Positions 1-11,400 of a stretch of 32,375 nucleotides of DNA are shown piece by piece. The position numbers and the translations under genes are program-made. The DNA comes from Deltaproteobacteria bacterium (GTDB taxonomy: Bacteria > Desulfobacterota > Binatia > HRBIN30), in contig JAGDMS010000008.1 in NCBI GenBank assembly GCA_017860575.1, positions 1 through 32,375 of the forward strand. Direction: 5' to 3'. The notes beneath the pieces were generated by a model. It made no database searches and was not told where the DNA came from. It saw only the letters and a program-made list of their open reading frames with translations. How positions within the stretch are numbered: the first letter of the stretch is position 1; each line of letters begins with the position of its first letter.

Positions 1-1491
1 CAATCGTCGGCAGGTGGCGGCGTCAAAGTTGGTATGCGCCGCCTGCTGGAAGAGATCACAGCGCAGCAAGAGATCAGACGCACCGGCCGCCCACGGCGCG
101 GCGGAAGTCGCACCGAAGGCGCGGTGTTCCCGGCAGATATCACGTTCCGACGCCAGCGCTGCCAGCAGGGCACCGGCATCGGCGCAGCCGCGGCGTTCGG
201 CTTCGATAAGCATGCGTGCCAGCCGGGGTGGTGCCGACAGCGCCAGCATGCGCCCCCCGATGGCCGTCAGCGTTCCGCCCTCATCGCTGAACGCACCGAG
301 TTGGGCCAACAACCGCTCCGCCCGCCGCACGGCGGCGTCTCCCGGTTGATCGAGCCAACCGAGCCGACCGGGGTCTCCGAGGCCCCAGGCCCGGAGTTCG
401 AGGACCGTTGCGGTCAGATCGAGGCGTAAAACTTCGGGGGTCTCGTGCGGGCGGCGTCCGTCGTGATCCGCCCGTGTCCACAGACGCACGCAGCGCCCGG
501 GCGCCGTGCGTCCGGCCCGGCCGGCACGCTGATCGGCCGATGCACGGCTAATTGGCATGACGCGGATGGCGTTGATCCCGTGCCGGGCATCGAACCAGGC
601 GAATCGCGCCAGCCCCGAATCAATCACTGCCGTCACGCCATCGATGGTCAACGCCGTTTCGGCGACGTTGGTGGACAGGACCACCTTGCGGCGCGCTCCG
701 CGCTGGATGGCGCGCTGCTGCGCTTCCAGCGGCAGGTCGCCGTGCAGGACCACGACGTCCAGCGCGTGGGCGCCGGCAAGCGGCTCGATGGCGGCCGCGG
801 CACGCCGAATCTCGGCGCTCCCAGGTAGAAAAACGAGGATGTCGCCCCTGTCATCGGCCGCGGTTAGGAGGCGCTGCAGCGCGGCCGCGACGCAGGCGGA
901 CAGCGGTCGGTCGTCACACTCTCTCTCGTACTCGATCTCGACCGGATGAGCACGGCCTTCGGACGTCAGCACCCGACAGTCGCCGAGGTAAGCGGACAGG
1001 CGTTCGGTGTCGAGCGTGGCGGACATCACTAGCAGCTTGAGATCTGGACGCACCGTCTCCTGAAGTTCGCGGACCACCGCGAGCGCGACGTCACCGGGCA
1101 GATGGCGTTCGTGAAACTCATCGAGCACCACGATGCCGGCGTGCTCCAGAAACGGATCGCGTGCCAATTGCCGGCCGAGCACGCCTTCGGTCACGAACCA
1201 GAGTCGCGTCGACGGCCCACCGCGTTGCTCGAAGCGCACGCGGTAGCCGACCTCGCCGCCGACCGTGCCACCCCGCTCACGGGCCACGAATTCCGCCGCC
1301 GCACGCGCCGCAATCCGGCGCGGCTCCAGCACCAGAATTTCCTTGCCCGCGGCCAGTCCAGCATCCAGCAACGCCGCCGGCACGCGCGTGGTCTTGCCCG
1401 CCCCCGGCGGCGCACGCAGGACCAGGCGCGACGCCCGCGTCAGGGTCGCAACGATGTCCGACAGCAGCGGATCAATCGGCAGGGGGCGCAC
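1..1491 (-). CDS. hrpB: ATP-dependent RNA helicase HrpB, N-terminal part (runs off left edge)
   Basis: The minus strand is open from a GTG at 1491 to the window edge, giving about 497 residues with no stop. The family is normally about 820-850 residues, so the C-terminal 40% lies outside. Visible motifs in order are: a start of type LPIDPLL; Walker A APPGAGKTTRV near residue 29; LEPRR (motif Ia); LDEFHERH (the DEAH-box variant DEFH) near residue 120; MSATLD (motif III); STNVAETALTI (motif V); and QRAGRAGR (motif VI). This combination is typical of the DEAH/RHA helicase HrpB. An in-frame TGA lies three codons before the GTG, so no earlier start is possible, though the ribosome-binding site is weak. 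HrpB is a cytoplasmic helicase of poorly defined RNA role. It is divergent from the next gene and unrelated to the hydrogenase locus. Confidence 0.93.
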   Translation of the reverse strand, partial: MRPLPIDPLLSDIVATLTRASRLVLRAPPGAGKTTRVPAALLDAGLAAGKEILVLEPRRIAARAAAEFVARERGGTVGGEVGYRVRFEQRGGPSTRLWFVTEGVLGRQLARDPFLEHAGIVVLDEFHERHLPGDVALAVVRELQETVRPDLKLLVMSATLDTERLSAYLGDCRVLTSEGRAHPVEIEYERECDDRPLSACVAAALQRLLTAADDRGDILVFLPGSAEIRRAAAAIEPLAGAHALDVVVLHGDLPLEAQQRAIQRGARRKVVLSTNVAETALTIDGVTAVIDSGLARFAWFDARHGINAIRVMPISRASADQRAGRAGRTAPGRCVRLWTRADHDGRRPHETPEVLRLDLTATVLELRAWGLGDPGRLGWLDQPGDAAVRRAERLLAQLGAFSDEGGTLTAIGGRMLALSAPPRLARMLIEAERRGCADAGALLAALASERDICREHRAFGATSAAPWAAGASDLLLRCDLFQQAAHTNFDAATCRRL

Positions 1492-1633
1492 GCTGCTGAC
1501 TCAAGCGTGTGCCTCGGGAGGAGTCAATGCATTGCCGGACACCGCTGGCATCCCCGGCCGCGGGTTCATGCCCTTTCTGCTGCCCTCAGCGGCAGTTGGT
1601 TTTCAGGCGTCTCACGACTAGAAGAGAGTAACG

Positions 1634-2104
1634 ATGAATGCCTTCGCGCGGCTGACGGAGATCATTCAGGCCCTCAATGACCGGAATGTAGACTACGTCC
1701 TGTTCGGTGGTCAGGCCGTGAATCTGCAGGGCATCCCGCGTTTCACAGAGGACATCGCCCTGTTCATCTCCCCCACCCCTGAAAACGTTGAGCGCCTCCG
1801 CCAGGCGCTCCGTCGGATCTGGCACGATGCGGCGATTGATGACATTCGTGCCGAGGACCTCTGCGGTGAGTATGCCGTCGTTCGCTATGGCACACCCGAC
1901 GGGTTCGCGATCGACCTGGTGTCGCGAATCGGCGACGCGTTCACGTTCGCAGACATCGAGAGTGAAATGATGCCGCTGGGTGATGTCCGGGTTTGAATCG
2001 CGACTCCGCGGATGTTGTATCGTATGAAGCGGCACACCATCCGACCGATCGACCACGGCGACGCGCTCGACCTGAAGGTCAAGTTTCACCTCGAGGACGA
2101 CTGA
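1634..2104 (+). pseudogene. Nucleotidyltransferase (AbiEii/DUF6036-like) interrupted by in-frame TGA
   Basis: The ATG at 1634 is preceded by an AGAGAG-type ribosome-binding site. The first 120 residues look like a small nucleotidyltransferase of the AbiEii/MNT-like superfamily: a helix (LTEIIQALNDRNVDYVLFGG), the GG-x-A-V loop (FGGQAVNLQG), then TEDIALF where these enzymes carry a metal-binding T-x-D-[IVL]-D motif. The second acidic residue appears replaced by Ala (EDIAL rather than DIDL), which may mean lost catalysis. Translation stops at a TGA at 1994-1996, yet the same frame continues for 35 more plausible codons (IATPRMLYRMKRHTIRP then DALDLKVKFHLEDD) to a TGA at 2102-2104. A CGA to TGA change (C to T) would explain the break. 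The following small ORF starts 2 nt after the second stop, as expected of an intact two-gene unit. It may be a recent pseudogene or a shortened 120-residue protein. Enzymatic function is not assured. Confidence 0.7.
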
Positions 2105-2105
2105 C

Positions 2106-2336
2106 GTGCCGGTGCAGAAATTTCGGACGTTCGAAGAGGCCCGCCGCGCGCTGTGGGCGCCGGCGGGAGACCCGTGCCTGCTCGAACGCATGCGGCGGCT
2201 TGGTGAACTCGGGCCGCGCCCCTCGTCGCGACCGGGCGTGTACCGCTTCCGGACCATTGGCGACGCGAAGCGCGCGAAGCATGCGGCGGGTGAGGTCACC
2301 GAACCCGCGCTCGTACCCCGGGGCACCCCGACGTGA
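2106..2336 (+). CDS. Small conserved-looking protein paired with the nucleotidyltransferase
   Basis: A 76-residue protein starts at GTG 2106, with GAGGA about nine bases upstream, inside the end of the preceding frame. It starts PVQKFRTFEEARRALW, has a middle segment LLERMRRLGELG, and ends with a second FRTIGDAKRAK motif that echoes the first (FRTFEEARRA). From memory, short proteins of this pattern follow nucleotidyltransferase genes in several environmental Gram-negative genomes, but I know no assigned function. No membrane segment or signal peptide is visible. Tight spacing to the upstream frame suggests a two-gene unit, possibly toxin-antitoxin-like. That is an inference from architecture only. 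Confidence 0.6.
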   Translation: MPVQKFRTFEEARRALWAPAGDPCLLERMRRLGELGPRPSSRPGVYRFRTIGDAKRAKHAAGEVTEPALVPRGTPT

Positions 2337-2370
2337 GTGCGGCGCGCCAGAACCGAAGACACGGAGGCGC

Positions 2371-2402
2371 GAGGCACCGCCGGCTTTCCGCGGCAGTGCC
2401 TC
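2371..2402. terminator. Stem-loop between convergent genes, candidate bidirectional terminator
   Basis: GAGGCAC at 2371-2377 pairs with GTGCCTC at 2396-2402. After one C-A mismatch, GCCG at 2379-2382 pairs with CGGC at 2391-2394, leaving an 8-nt loop. The structure lies exactly in the 93-bp gap between the end of the small plus-strand ORF and the end of the giant minus-strand gene. No long T-run follows on either side, so it is a weak intrinsic terminator at best, or a rho-assisted one. Confidence 0.5.
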
Positions 2403-2429
2403 ACACGACGTGACATCTCGGCCGCGACC

Positions 2430-5400
2430 TCAGAACAACGGGGTCAACGTCGGCGTGGGTTGCGCCTCGATGGGAGTCGGCGTGGCGGTCGCCGTTGGGG
2501 TTGCACTCGCTGGTGCGGCCACCGCCGCCGTGGGCGTCCGCGTCGGTGATGGGCTCGGCACCGCAACCGTGACCGTGGCGCTGGGTGTCGGGGGCGGCAC
2601 AATAGGCAACGGGCAGCCGTTCAGCGCGAAGCTCACCCCGATGACGATCTCGTCCACCGTGACCGTCCCGTCCAGGTTCAAGTCGCCCGCGATACACGCC
2701 GCCGGGGTGACGTTGCCGAGCGCGATGTGCACCATCGCCAGCAACTCGTTGACGGTCACCTGCAGGCTGGCATCGCAATCGCCAGTGCAATCCGGCATCG
2801 GCCCGACCGGGTTGCGGTGCAGCGGCGTGTCGATTGGATCGTTGGTGTCGAACACGATACGCGCCTCAGCGGTGATCGGCGTACCGATGCCGACGGACGA
2901 CCGCGTGCGAATCGTGTAGGTGACGTAGCCTTCACCGATCGGCGAGATGACATTCGGCGGCAGGAAGCCGGTCAACGGGTCGCGCGGCGTCCGGCCCGTC
3001 ACCGGATCGATCGACGTGAACTCCCAGGTCACGAGGCCGGTATCGAGGTCGAGGTTGGCGGTGATGTCGAGGTACAGGCCATGGGTCGCGCGCAGGTCGA
3101 GGCGCTCGCTGTAGAAGGTCAGGCCGGGCGGAACGGGGACCGTCACGCCATCGAAGTTGAAGCTGCCGAGTTCGAAGGTGCTGTAGTCGAGTCCAGGATC
3201 GAGCTGCTCGGTGATGCGCACCACCTGCGCCGGCGCCGTGGCCTGCTTGTCGTTCTCGAAGCGGATCTTGTAGGGCAGCGTCTGGTCCGGTGTGATCCAG
3301 TGGGCGGTGCCGTTGCCCGCGGGACCGATGAGGTCGTTGGGGTCGTGGGAGGAGACGAGGGGGGTGCCCAGTTCGGCCGCCGGCGGCGTACCCAACAGCC
3401 AGCCGCCGGTCCAGTCGTTGAGTTTGATCCACGCCGACTGCGCCCCCTCGTCAACGCCCGGGATGTACCGAATCAAAGTGCCGGCGGCGTAACCGGCAAC
3501 TGCCGCGACAGTGCCTGCGACAACGACAGTTCCCGCGCCCAGTGCAGCGACGGGAGTATTGAGCGTGGCCCACAGGCCCGTGCTTGTGCCAATACCCGCT
3601 GCCGTGGCGGCCGATTCGCTCGCGGCAGCGCTCTGCACGGCCGTCGTTGCGGCGGCGCGGCCCGCTGTGGTCACCACGTTACGCCCGGCCGTCGAAACCA
3701 GATTGCGCCCCGCATTCGTAAGGATCCGGCTGCCGGCACTGGAACCGCCACGACCGAAGAAGCGTTTCAGGCCGTGATCGGTGAGCCGCCGGAGGCCGGT
3801 GTACTCGCGGTATGGCCCACGAATCGCCCCGGGTTTGAACATGTTCTTGACCCATTCCATCCCCGCACCGCTGCGGGGATCGACACCCGGTATGGGGCAG
3901 TTCGCCAAGTTCCCGTTCAATGCGGCAAAGGGATTATAGAACCCGGAAGGGTCGACCGCCTCCACCGGACTGTTGTTCACGTACGCATAGAGGTTGGTCC
4001 CGGACACCAACCCGAGCGGATCACGCTGCACGAAGCGGCCGTCGCGCGGGTCGTAGTAACGAGCCCCCATCATGTGCAGGCCGTATATCTCGGTCATGAC
4101 CCCCAACTCGCCAACGTACTGGAACGGGTTGTCGAGGCTTTCCGTCCGCAGTAACGGCTCGCCGTACGGCAGATAGGCATACCGATTGACGGCGGTGCCG
4201 CTAGCGTCCGTCAGCTCGCTCGTGTGTCCGATGGCATCAAAATCGTAATAGTGACTTGTCCCCGCAGCATCGATGCGGCTGGCCAAGCCCAAGCCGTGGA
4301 CGTATTGCGCAATCAGACTGCCAGCACCGTTGTACGACGCGACCACATCGCCCAGCACAGGGTCGATCACGAATTCCGTCCGCACCCCCTCATGCTCAGC
4401 CGCCACGCGGTTTCCGAAGGCGTCGTACTCATAGGTCCAGACGCCATCGGGACCCGTCGCAGAAGTCAATCGATTCCCGTCGTCATAGCGGTACTGCCAG
4501 CCCTCACTGCCGTCGTGCCACGCGATGAGATTCCCCGCGGCATCGTAGTTGTACGTGGACGACCCGGCGCCGGTGTACTGATTCAGTGCGTTCACGGCAT
4601 ACGTGGTGGCCACGCCGTTGCGCACCGCGCTGCGGCGATTGCCCGCCGCATCGTACGTGTACGCGAGCAGCTGATTCGGCATTGCCGGATTGACCGAGGT
4701 GAAGGCTGCGCCGGTCAATTGCCCCGCCGCATCGTGCTCGTACGTCCATGCGCCATCGAGCGTCGACAACGTAACCAGACGGCCGGCGGCGTCGTAACCG
4801 TATTCGAATCGTGAAAGGACGGTGCCGTCCGCACGGTGGTTCACCAGGTGCGCGATGCGGCTCGCCGCATCGTATTCATACGTGGTGTAGGTCCCGTTTC
4901 CCAGGTCACGGCGCGCGAGGCGCCCGGCCGCATCATACGCGTAGCTGACAATCAGGTCGTCATTGCCGTTGCGCAAAGTGGCCAGGCGCCCGGCCGCATC
5001 ATACGCGTAGTGGACGGTTTGTCCGCCGTCGGTCTCGCTACGGCTGCGCCGTCCACCGGTATCGTACGCGAACGCCAGCCAGTGGCCCGATGGATACGTG
5101 ATCCGCGTAACCCGATCGGCGCCGTCATAAACGAAGCTCGTAGCACCCCCCGCACCACTTGTGGTGAGCACATTACGGTGCGTGTCGTAGGTAAAGCTCG
5201 TGGAGGCGCCATCGGAGAAGCTCATGGACACGAGGTTTTCACCAGGGTCGTAGCCGTAGGTCACGCCACGCCCAAGGCCTGAAAGCCACTGCGTAATTTG
5301 ACCTGTAGATCCATATTGCAGGCGGTCGCCGGTGCCATCCGGGTACGTAAGCCCCAGCAGGTTCCCGTGCGCATCGTAATTGAGCCGCGTGGTGTTCGCT

Positions 5401-8400
5401 GCACCGTCCATCACCACCGTGGGTCGGTTGGCGCCGCCCTCGTAGTCAGCGGTCACGTGGTGGCCAAGCGGATTGGTGGTATCGATCGGGTTTCCGTCGG
5501 CATCGAATCGATACGCGAAGCTGCCGCCGGACGGTACGCTCAAACGGGTGGGCAGCTGACGGGAATCGAATAACAGCGCCACCGTACTCCCCGAAGGATC
5601 GGTGACGCGGGCCGCAGCCCCGGCGTCATTCGAGAGCACCGTTGAGGACTGGCCCAGCGCATTTGTCTCCGTAAACGCACCGGCAGCTCCATACGTGTAA
5701 TTTCTTTCCTCCGCCCCGCCATCGGCGTGGGAATGGATGAGGCGCCCACGCGTATCGTATTCGAAAAACAGGTGTGTCTCATCCGGGAACGCCACCGTTG
5801 CCAGTGCGTGCTCCCGCGCCGACCCCTGCCCCAGCAAGTAGGTAAACGTCATCTCGCCGTCAGCGCCGGAGAAGCGGACGAGATGTTCCCCGTTCGCGTC
5901 GTAGCCATAGGTGGTGCGCCGCCCGACGGCGTCGACGGCCTCGGTGATCCGCCCGTGGCCATCGTACGTGAACGTCACCCGATCGCCGTTCGTCTTTGTC
6001 AGCGACGCTGTGCGCCCGCTGGAATAGTCAGCGGTGACCCTATTCCCGTTGAGATCCTCGATGAAATCCAATTTTCCATCAGGACGGAACACCACGCGCT
6101 CTCCGTCCGTCTCGAGCAGCTCGTAAGCGCCGGCGGTCACGGTCAGCGTGGCGAACTCACCTCCGACGCCGCGATAGGAACCATCCCCCTGTCGCAGGAA
6201 GAAGCGCTGGGCAGCTGCGAGACCGATCCTGACGTTCCCCGAAGCATCGACGTTGGCCCGCATCTCCCACCATGCCGGCACCCCGCGACCAAAGCCGCCA
6301 AGGGCGTAGCGCTGGGTGAGTTCGTACAGACCTGCCTGGTTCAGCTCGAAGGCCAGCAGCCGCTGGACATCCCCCGTGTACTCACCGAGGTGACTCAAGT
6401 AGGTGGCATCCTCCGCCAGCGCGCCATCGTACTGCCCGACCGTCGTCCCCACCTTGGCGGTGAAGTTGGCAAAGATCGCCTCCCACGCGTCGGCCGGAAC
6501 GAAATCCGGGCGCATGAGCGATTTCGCGGCATTCCAATCCCACGGCTGATTCGGATCCGACAACACCCAAAGCTTGCCGGTGATCGTACCGGCGCTCGCG
6601 GTCGGCTGCATCTGCAACGTGATCGTGTTGTGCGCCCCCGGGGGCAGCACGCCCGCCGGCCCCGCCCCATTGATCCCGAGCAGTTGTACCGTCGGATAGA
6701 CAAATTCCGTCTTCCCCGGCAGTTGCAGCTTGGCATTCTGCACCGAGAGCACCATGAGCGGCGCCACCACGTCGGTGTTGCCGACGTTGGCGTATTCCAC
6801 CGTCACCGTCTCCGTCCAATCCGGCCGCATCGCCTTCGGCATAACGAGCTGGGCTTGCACCGCACCGGGCGTGCCCACGGTCACGTTGAACCCGTCGGTC
6901 AGCGATACCGTCCGTGCCCCGTCGCGCACCCGCACGTCGTAGGCCCCGGTCGGCAGCCCGGACAGGTCGAAGGTCACGTAGGCCAGCGACGAGTCGGCCA
7001 GGAACACCGCCGTCGCCGTGTGCACCCCCCCGTGCGCATCGATTATCTCGAACGTCATGTCGGACCGTAGCTGCCCCCCGTGCACCGCCAGCGTCACCGG
7101 CCCCGCGTTCCCCACCTGCGCCGGCCCGACCCACTCGATCGAGAAATCCAGCACCTGCGCACCGATGGTGAAGCTGGCGGCGCCGCCCGACAACGACGCC
7201 GGGTAGGCAAAAACATAGTACGTCTGCGTCGATGTGCTCGCCGCCAGCGTGCTGACATCCGGCGCGTTGCGCTCATTCTGCCGCGCATCGAAGCGCACGC
7301 GGCTCGGCATGTACCCTTGCGCCACGTATAGCTCCGTAACCCCGCCGGTCCCGGCGCGGTCGAGCCGCACCAGGATATCCTGGCCGGCCGCCGGCGTGAA
7401 CTTGAACCAGTGCGCCTGACCGACGGCATCGAACTGCCGCGACAGGGCCGCCCCGCCGATGACCAACTCCGGCAGATCCAGCGCCACCGGTGCGAGAGAC
7501 TGGGTGGTGTTGTTCTCCCAATTCCGCCCCTCGAACACCTCGCCGCGCGTGTTCGTCATCACCTGCCAGTAGTGCGTGCCGACCACGCTGCCCGGCACGC
7601 GGATCGTCGCCGCGGTGGAGACTCTTTGCCCGGGACCGAGCTTGACGCCATCCCCCACCAGCACCTCCGCTGCGAACATCACTGTCGGATTGGCGTCCGG
7701 GCTCAACACCAGGTTGACCGTGTCGTGCCACGGCCCCACCACTTGCGCCGAACCGATGTTGGTCACCGTCCACTGCACGCGGACGCTCTCCCCCGCCACG
7801 GCGGCGGTCGGCCCGCTCACACTGGACACGATGAGATCCAGGTTGGAGTCGGCCGTCTCGGCGAATTCGGACGCCCCGATGTCGGCGTACGCGCCGCCGG
7901 CCGCGGCAATGCCGGTGTTGGGCGTCCGCGGATCGTCGTAGCGTGGCACGCCGACGATATCCGTCGCCGGCGCCGCTGGACCGTCCGCCGCGTCGATCGC
8001 CGGCGAGCGGTAGTCGAGTCGGTAATTCCCGACCTCACGGTCCACGTAGTGTGGATCCTTGGAGATATTGCCGTTGCTGCCGGTCTGGTCGGGCGTGTTG
8101 CGGTAATTCACCGACGTGGAACCCGCCGCCCAGACGTCGCTGTAGCGCACCGCGGCCAGCGTACCGAAGTCGTACTGGATACCGGATTCGTAATTGTTAC
8201 TCACGATACTGTTGGTAACATCCATGCTGCCGCCGTGGATCAAGAGGCCGATACGGTTGCCGTCCAGCGTGCAGTTGACGACATGCACCGGCGATCCCGG
8301 ATGCGCCGAGATGGCACGATCGATGTTGGTGAAGATGCTGCTACGGATAGCCGCCGTGCCACCCCAGGCCAGGATGCCGTCGAAGAAGGCATCACGCAGC

Positions 8401-11400
8401 ACGCTGTTGGTGACGGTCAGCGACGCGGCGCCGTTGGTGCGGATCATGCCGGTCTGATCCCAGTTGCCCGAACTCGTGCCGCCGCCGTACCGCAGCTCGG
8501 CATGGTCGAACGTCGCTCCCGCACCGTCCACGTAAATCCAGCGCCAATCGCCCGCCTCGGGCGCGGAGGTGTTGCCGTCCCCATTCGTGTCCCCGCCGGC
8601 CGTGTCGTCCCGGATCGACGTGAACACGATCCGCTCCGCAACTGAACCCAAGGCGACGAGGTGCCCGCCCGGCTGCACGATAAGGCCCTTATACGCGTCG
8701 AATTTGACCACGGCGCCGGCATCAATGGTCAAGGTCACACCGCTGGGCACGGTGACGTCGCCTGTCACGCGATGGACGAAGGAGCCGCGCCAGCGCTCGT
8801 TGCCCAACAGTATCCCGCTGTGGTTGGACTGCGTGTAACGCAGGTCGACGAACGGGGTGTCGTTGAACGTCCCGGTGCCTCGCGTGGTGATGCCGTCCCA
8901 ATCGCCCGGACGCGGGAGGCTTTGGCTGCCGTCGAGGTTGGTGTCACCCGACACGTCATCGGTGACGGACGTCAACACGATCGGTGCCGCTTCGGTCGCC
9001 GGCGCGTCGACGGCGCCGCCGTCCTCAACGATGATGCGGGTGCCGGGCGTAAACTTGACGACGGTGCCCGGTGCGATCGTGAGACGGACGCCGGCTGCCA
9101 CGAACACGTCTCCCTCGACAACGTGCACATGGCCGGGTTCCCACGTTTCATCGGTCGTTAAGCGCCCGCCGTGCCAGACGAGGGACGGATCGTTGTTGAC
9201 GACCACCTGGCGCAGTTGCTCGTTCACCGGGGAACCGGCCAAGTCCCGCCAACTCGCGCGCAGTTCGTAGCGGCCATTCGGCAGCGGGCGCGTGTCCCAC
9301 GCCACCCCGCCGCTGGCGGGATAGTCGCGGCCGAAGACCTGGGTGCCGATGATTCCGGTTGCATCGGCAGCCGAGGTCAGTGTCGCCGGGTCGATGTCGA
9401 AAGCGCTCCAGCTCAACGGCGTCACGCCGTGCACAAGCGTAGTGGTCGGCTCGAGCCAGGTGAAGCGGTTGAGCCACGGCGCCACGAGGACGCCGTTGCT
9501 TACCGCACTTCCTTTGCCAGCCGGGTTCAGTGTGGGATGCTGTGGTCCGCTCGCATCGCCCCACCAGTTGTAGCGCGCGTCGACGTCGACACTCGGCGTC
9601 CCGTTATAAATGCCATTTTGGGCGTGGTCCGTGATCGCCGCGTAGGCGATCGTGACGGCCGCATTTTCCACGTAGAGCCCGTGGAGAGCGCTGCTCCGAA
9701 CCTCGCCATGTTTGATCTGGATGCTGCCGCCGCGGACGTCCACCAGGCCGCGGCCATAGACTCCCAGGTGATCGTACGCCCCGGAGCCGCCGTAGCCGAT
9801 GAAGCTGTGCCGCAGCGACACCTGGCTGCCCGAGAGGAAGCGCAACCCCGCCCATTGCCCGGGCGTGCCGGTGCTGGGCCCGTCGCCGTTGGTGTCCCCA
9901 CCGTGAACGTCGTCACTGATGCTGGTGAACGCGATTGGGGCCAGGAAGGTTCCTTCAGCCGTGAGTGTGCCCTCGATCTGCAGCACGTCGGCACCACCCG
10001 CAAACTTGACGACCGATCCCGACTCCACCGTCAGTTCCGCCCCCGCGCGGACGGCCAGGCCGCCATCGATGACCATCGGCGCGTTCGGATTATCCCAGCG
10101 GAGGAATCCCTGGGTGAGCCCGCCGCTCACACGCACGCCGTTCTTCGGTGCCACCGTCTGATTGTGGTCGACCCTGATCTGCGCCGCGCTGTCGGCGATG
10201 CGCACATGGGCACCGTACGTCCCATTGCCGCTGAAGACGTTGCCGCGCACGGCGAGCGGCGTCACCGGATCGATGCCATCGTAGTACGCGCCATTGCTCT
10301 GATTACCGGTGAAATGGGTATCGGTTACGGTCACGCTGCGGTCGGCAACGTACAGGCCATGCCGTGCACTAGCCTGCACCGTGCAGTGGTCGATGGTGAC
10401 ATCGCTACTGAAGCTCTCCAGCATGCCCAGCGTATAGCGCCTGGCGTAATCGAAGACCCCCGACCCGCCGAAACCGACGTACGTGTACGCCAGTCTTCCC
10501 GTACTTCCCGCGGCGAAGCGGAGGGCCGACCAGTCCCCCGCGACTCCGACGCTGGCGCCGTCGCCGTTGGTGTCGCCGCCATGGCTGTCATCGCGCACGC
10601 TGGTGAATGCGATGGGCGCCGCGTCGCTACCGGCCGCGATCAGCGTCCCACTGACAACGAGCACATCGCTCTGACTGGCGAACTTGACCACCGTTCCAGG
10701 CGTGACCGTGAGGGTGGCCCCGGCCGCCACCGTAAGCCCACCGTCGATGACCAGCGGTAGACTGCCGGTGTTGTCCCACACGGCATTGCTGGTGATCGTC
10801 CCGGCCAGACTAAACCCCGCCCGCTGGGTGCCGCTTCCAGTGTTACCCTGGAAGGTGATCTGCGGCGGATTGCCGTTCAAATCGAGGCGGGCGGCACCGC
10901 CCTGGCTCCCATTGAATACGTTCCCCGTGACCACCAGCGGCACACCCGCATCGAGGCCATTATAGTTCAGTCCATACCGCACGTTGTCGCTGACACTGCC
11001 GTTGGTAAACGTGACCGTCGTGTTCTCCGCGTACAGGCCGTCGCGGCCGCTGGCGTGCAGAGTACAGTGGTCGACGGTGACATCACTGCTGAAGCTTTCG
11101 ACCATGCCGACGCCATAACGGCCGACAAAATCAAAGGCGCCGGACCCGCCATACGCTATGAAGACATACGCCAACCGGCCGCTGCTCCCGGCGGCGAACC
11201 GCAGCCCGGACCATTGGCCCGACTGACCCTGGCTTGGACCATCGCCGTTGGTGTCACCGCCATGGGCATCATCACTCGCACTGGTGAGCACAATCGGACT
11301 GCCGGCCGTGCCCAGCGCCTGCAGCACACCCTGGACAACCAGCACATCTCTACCGTTACCAAACTTCACAATAGCCCCCGGGTCGAGGGTCAGGGTGGTC

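Noticed and set aside
1102-1680. Plus-strand frames across 14-1680
   Set aside because: They are antisense to the clear HrpB helicase motifs on the minus strand.
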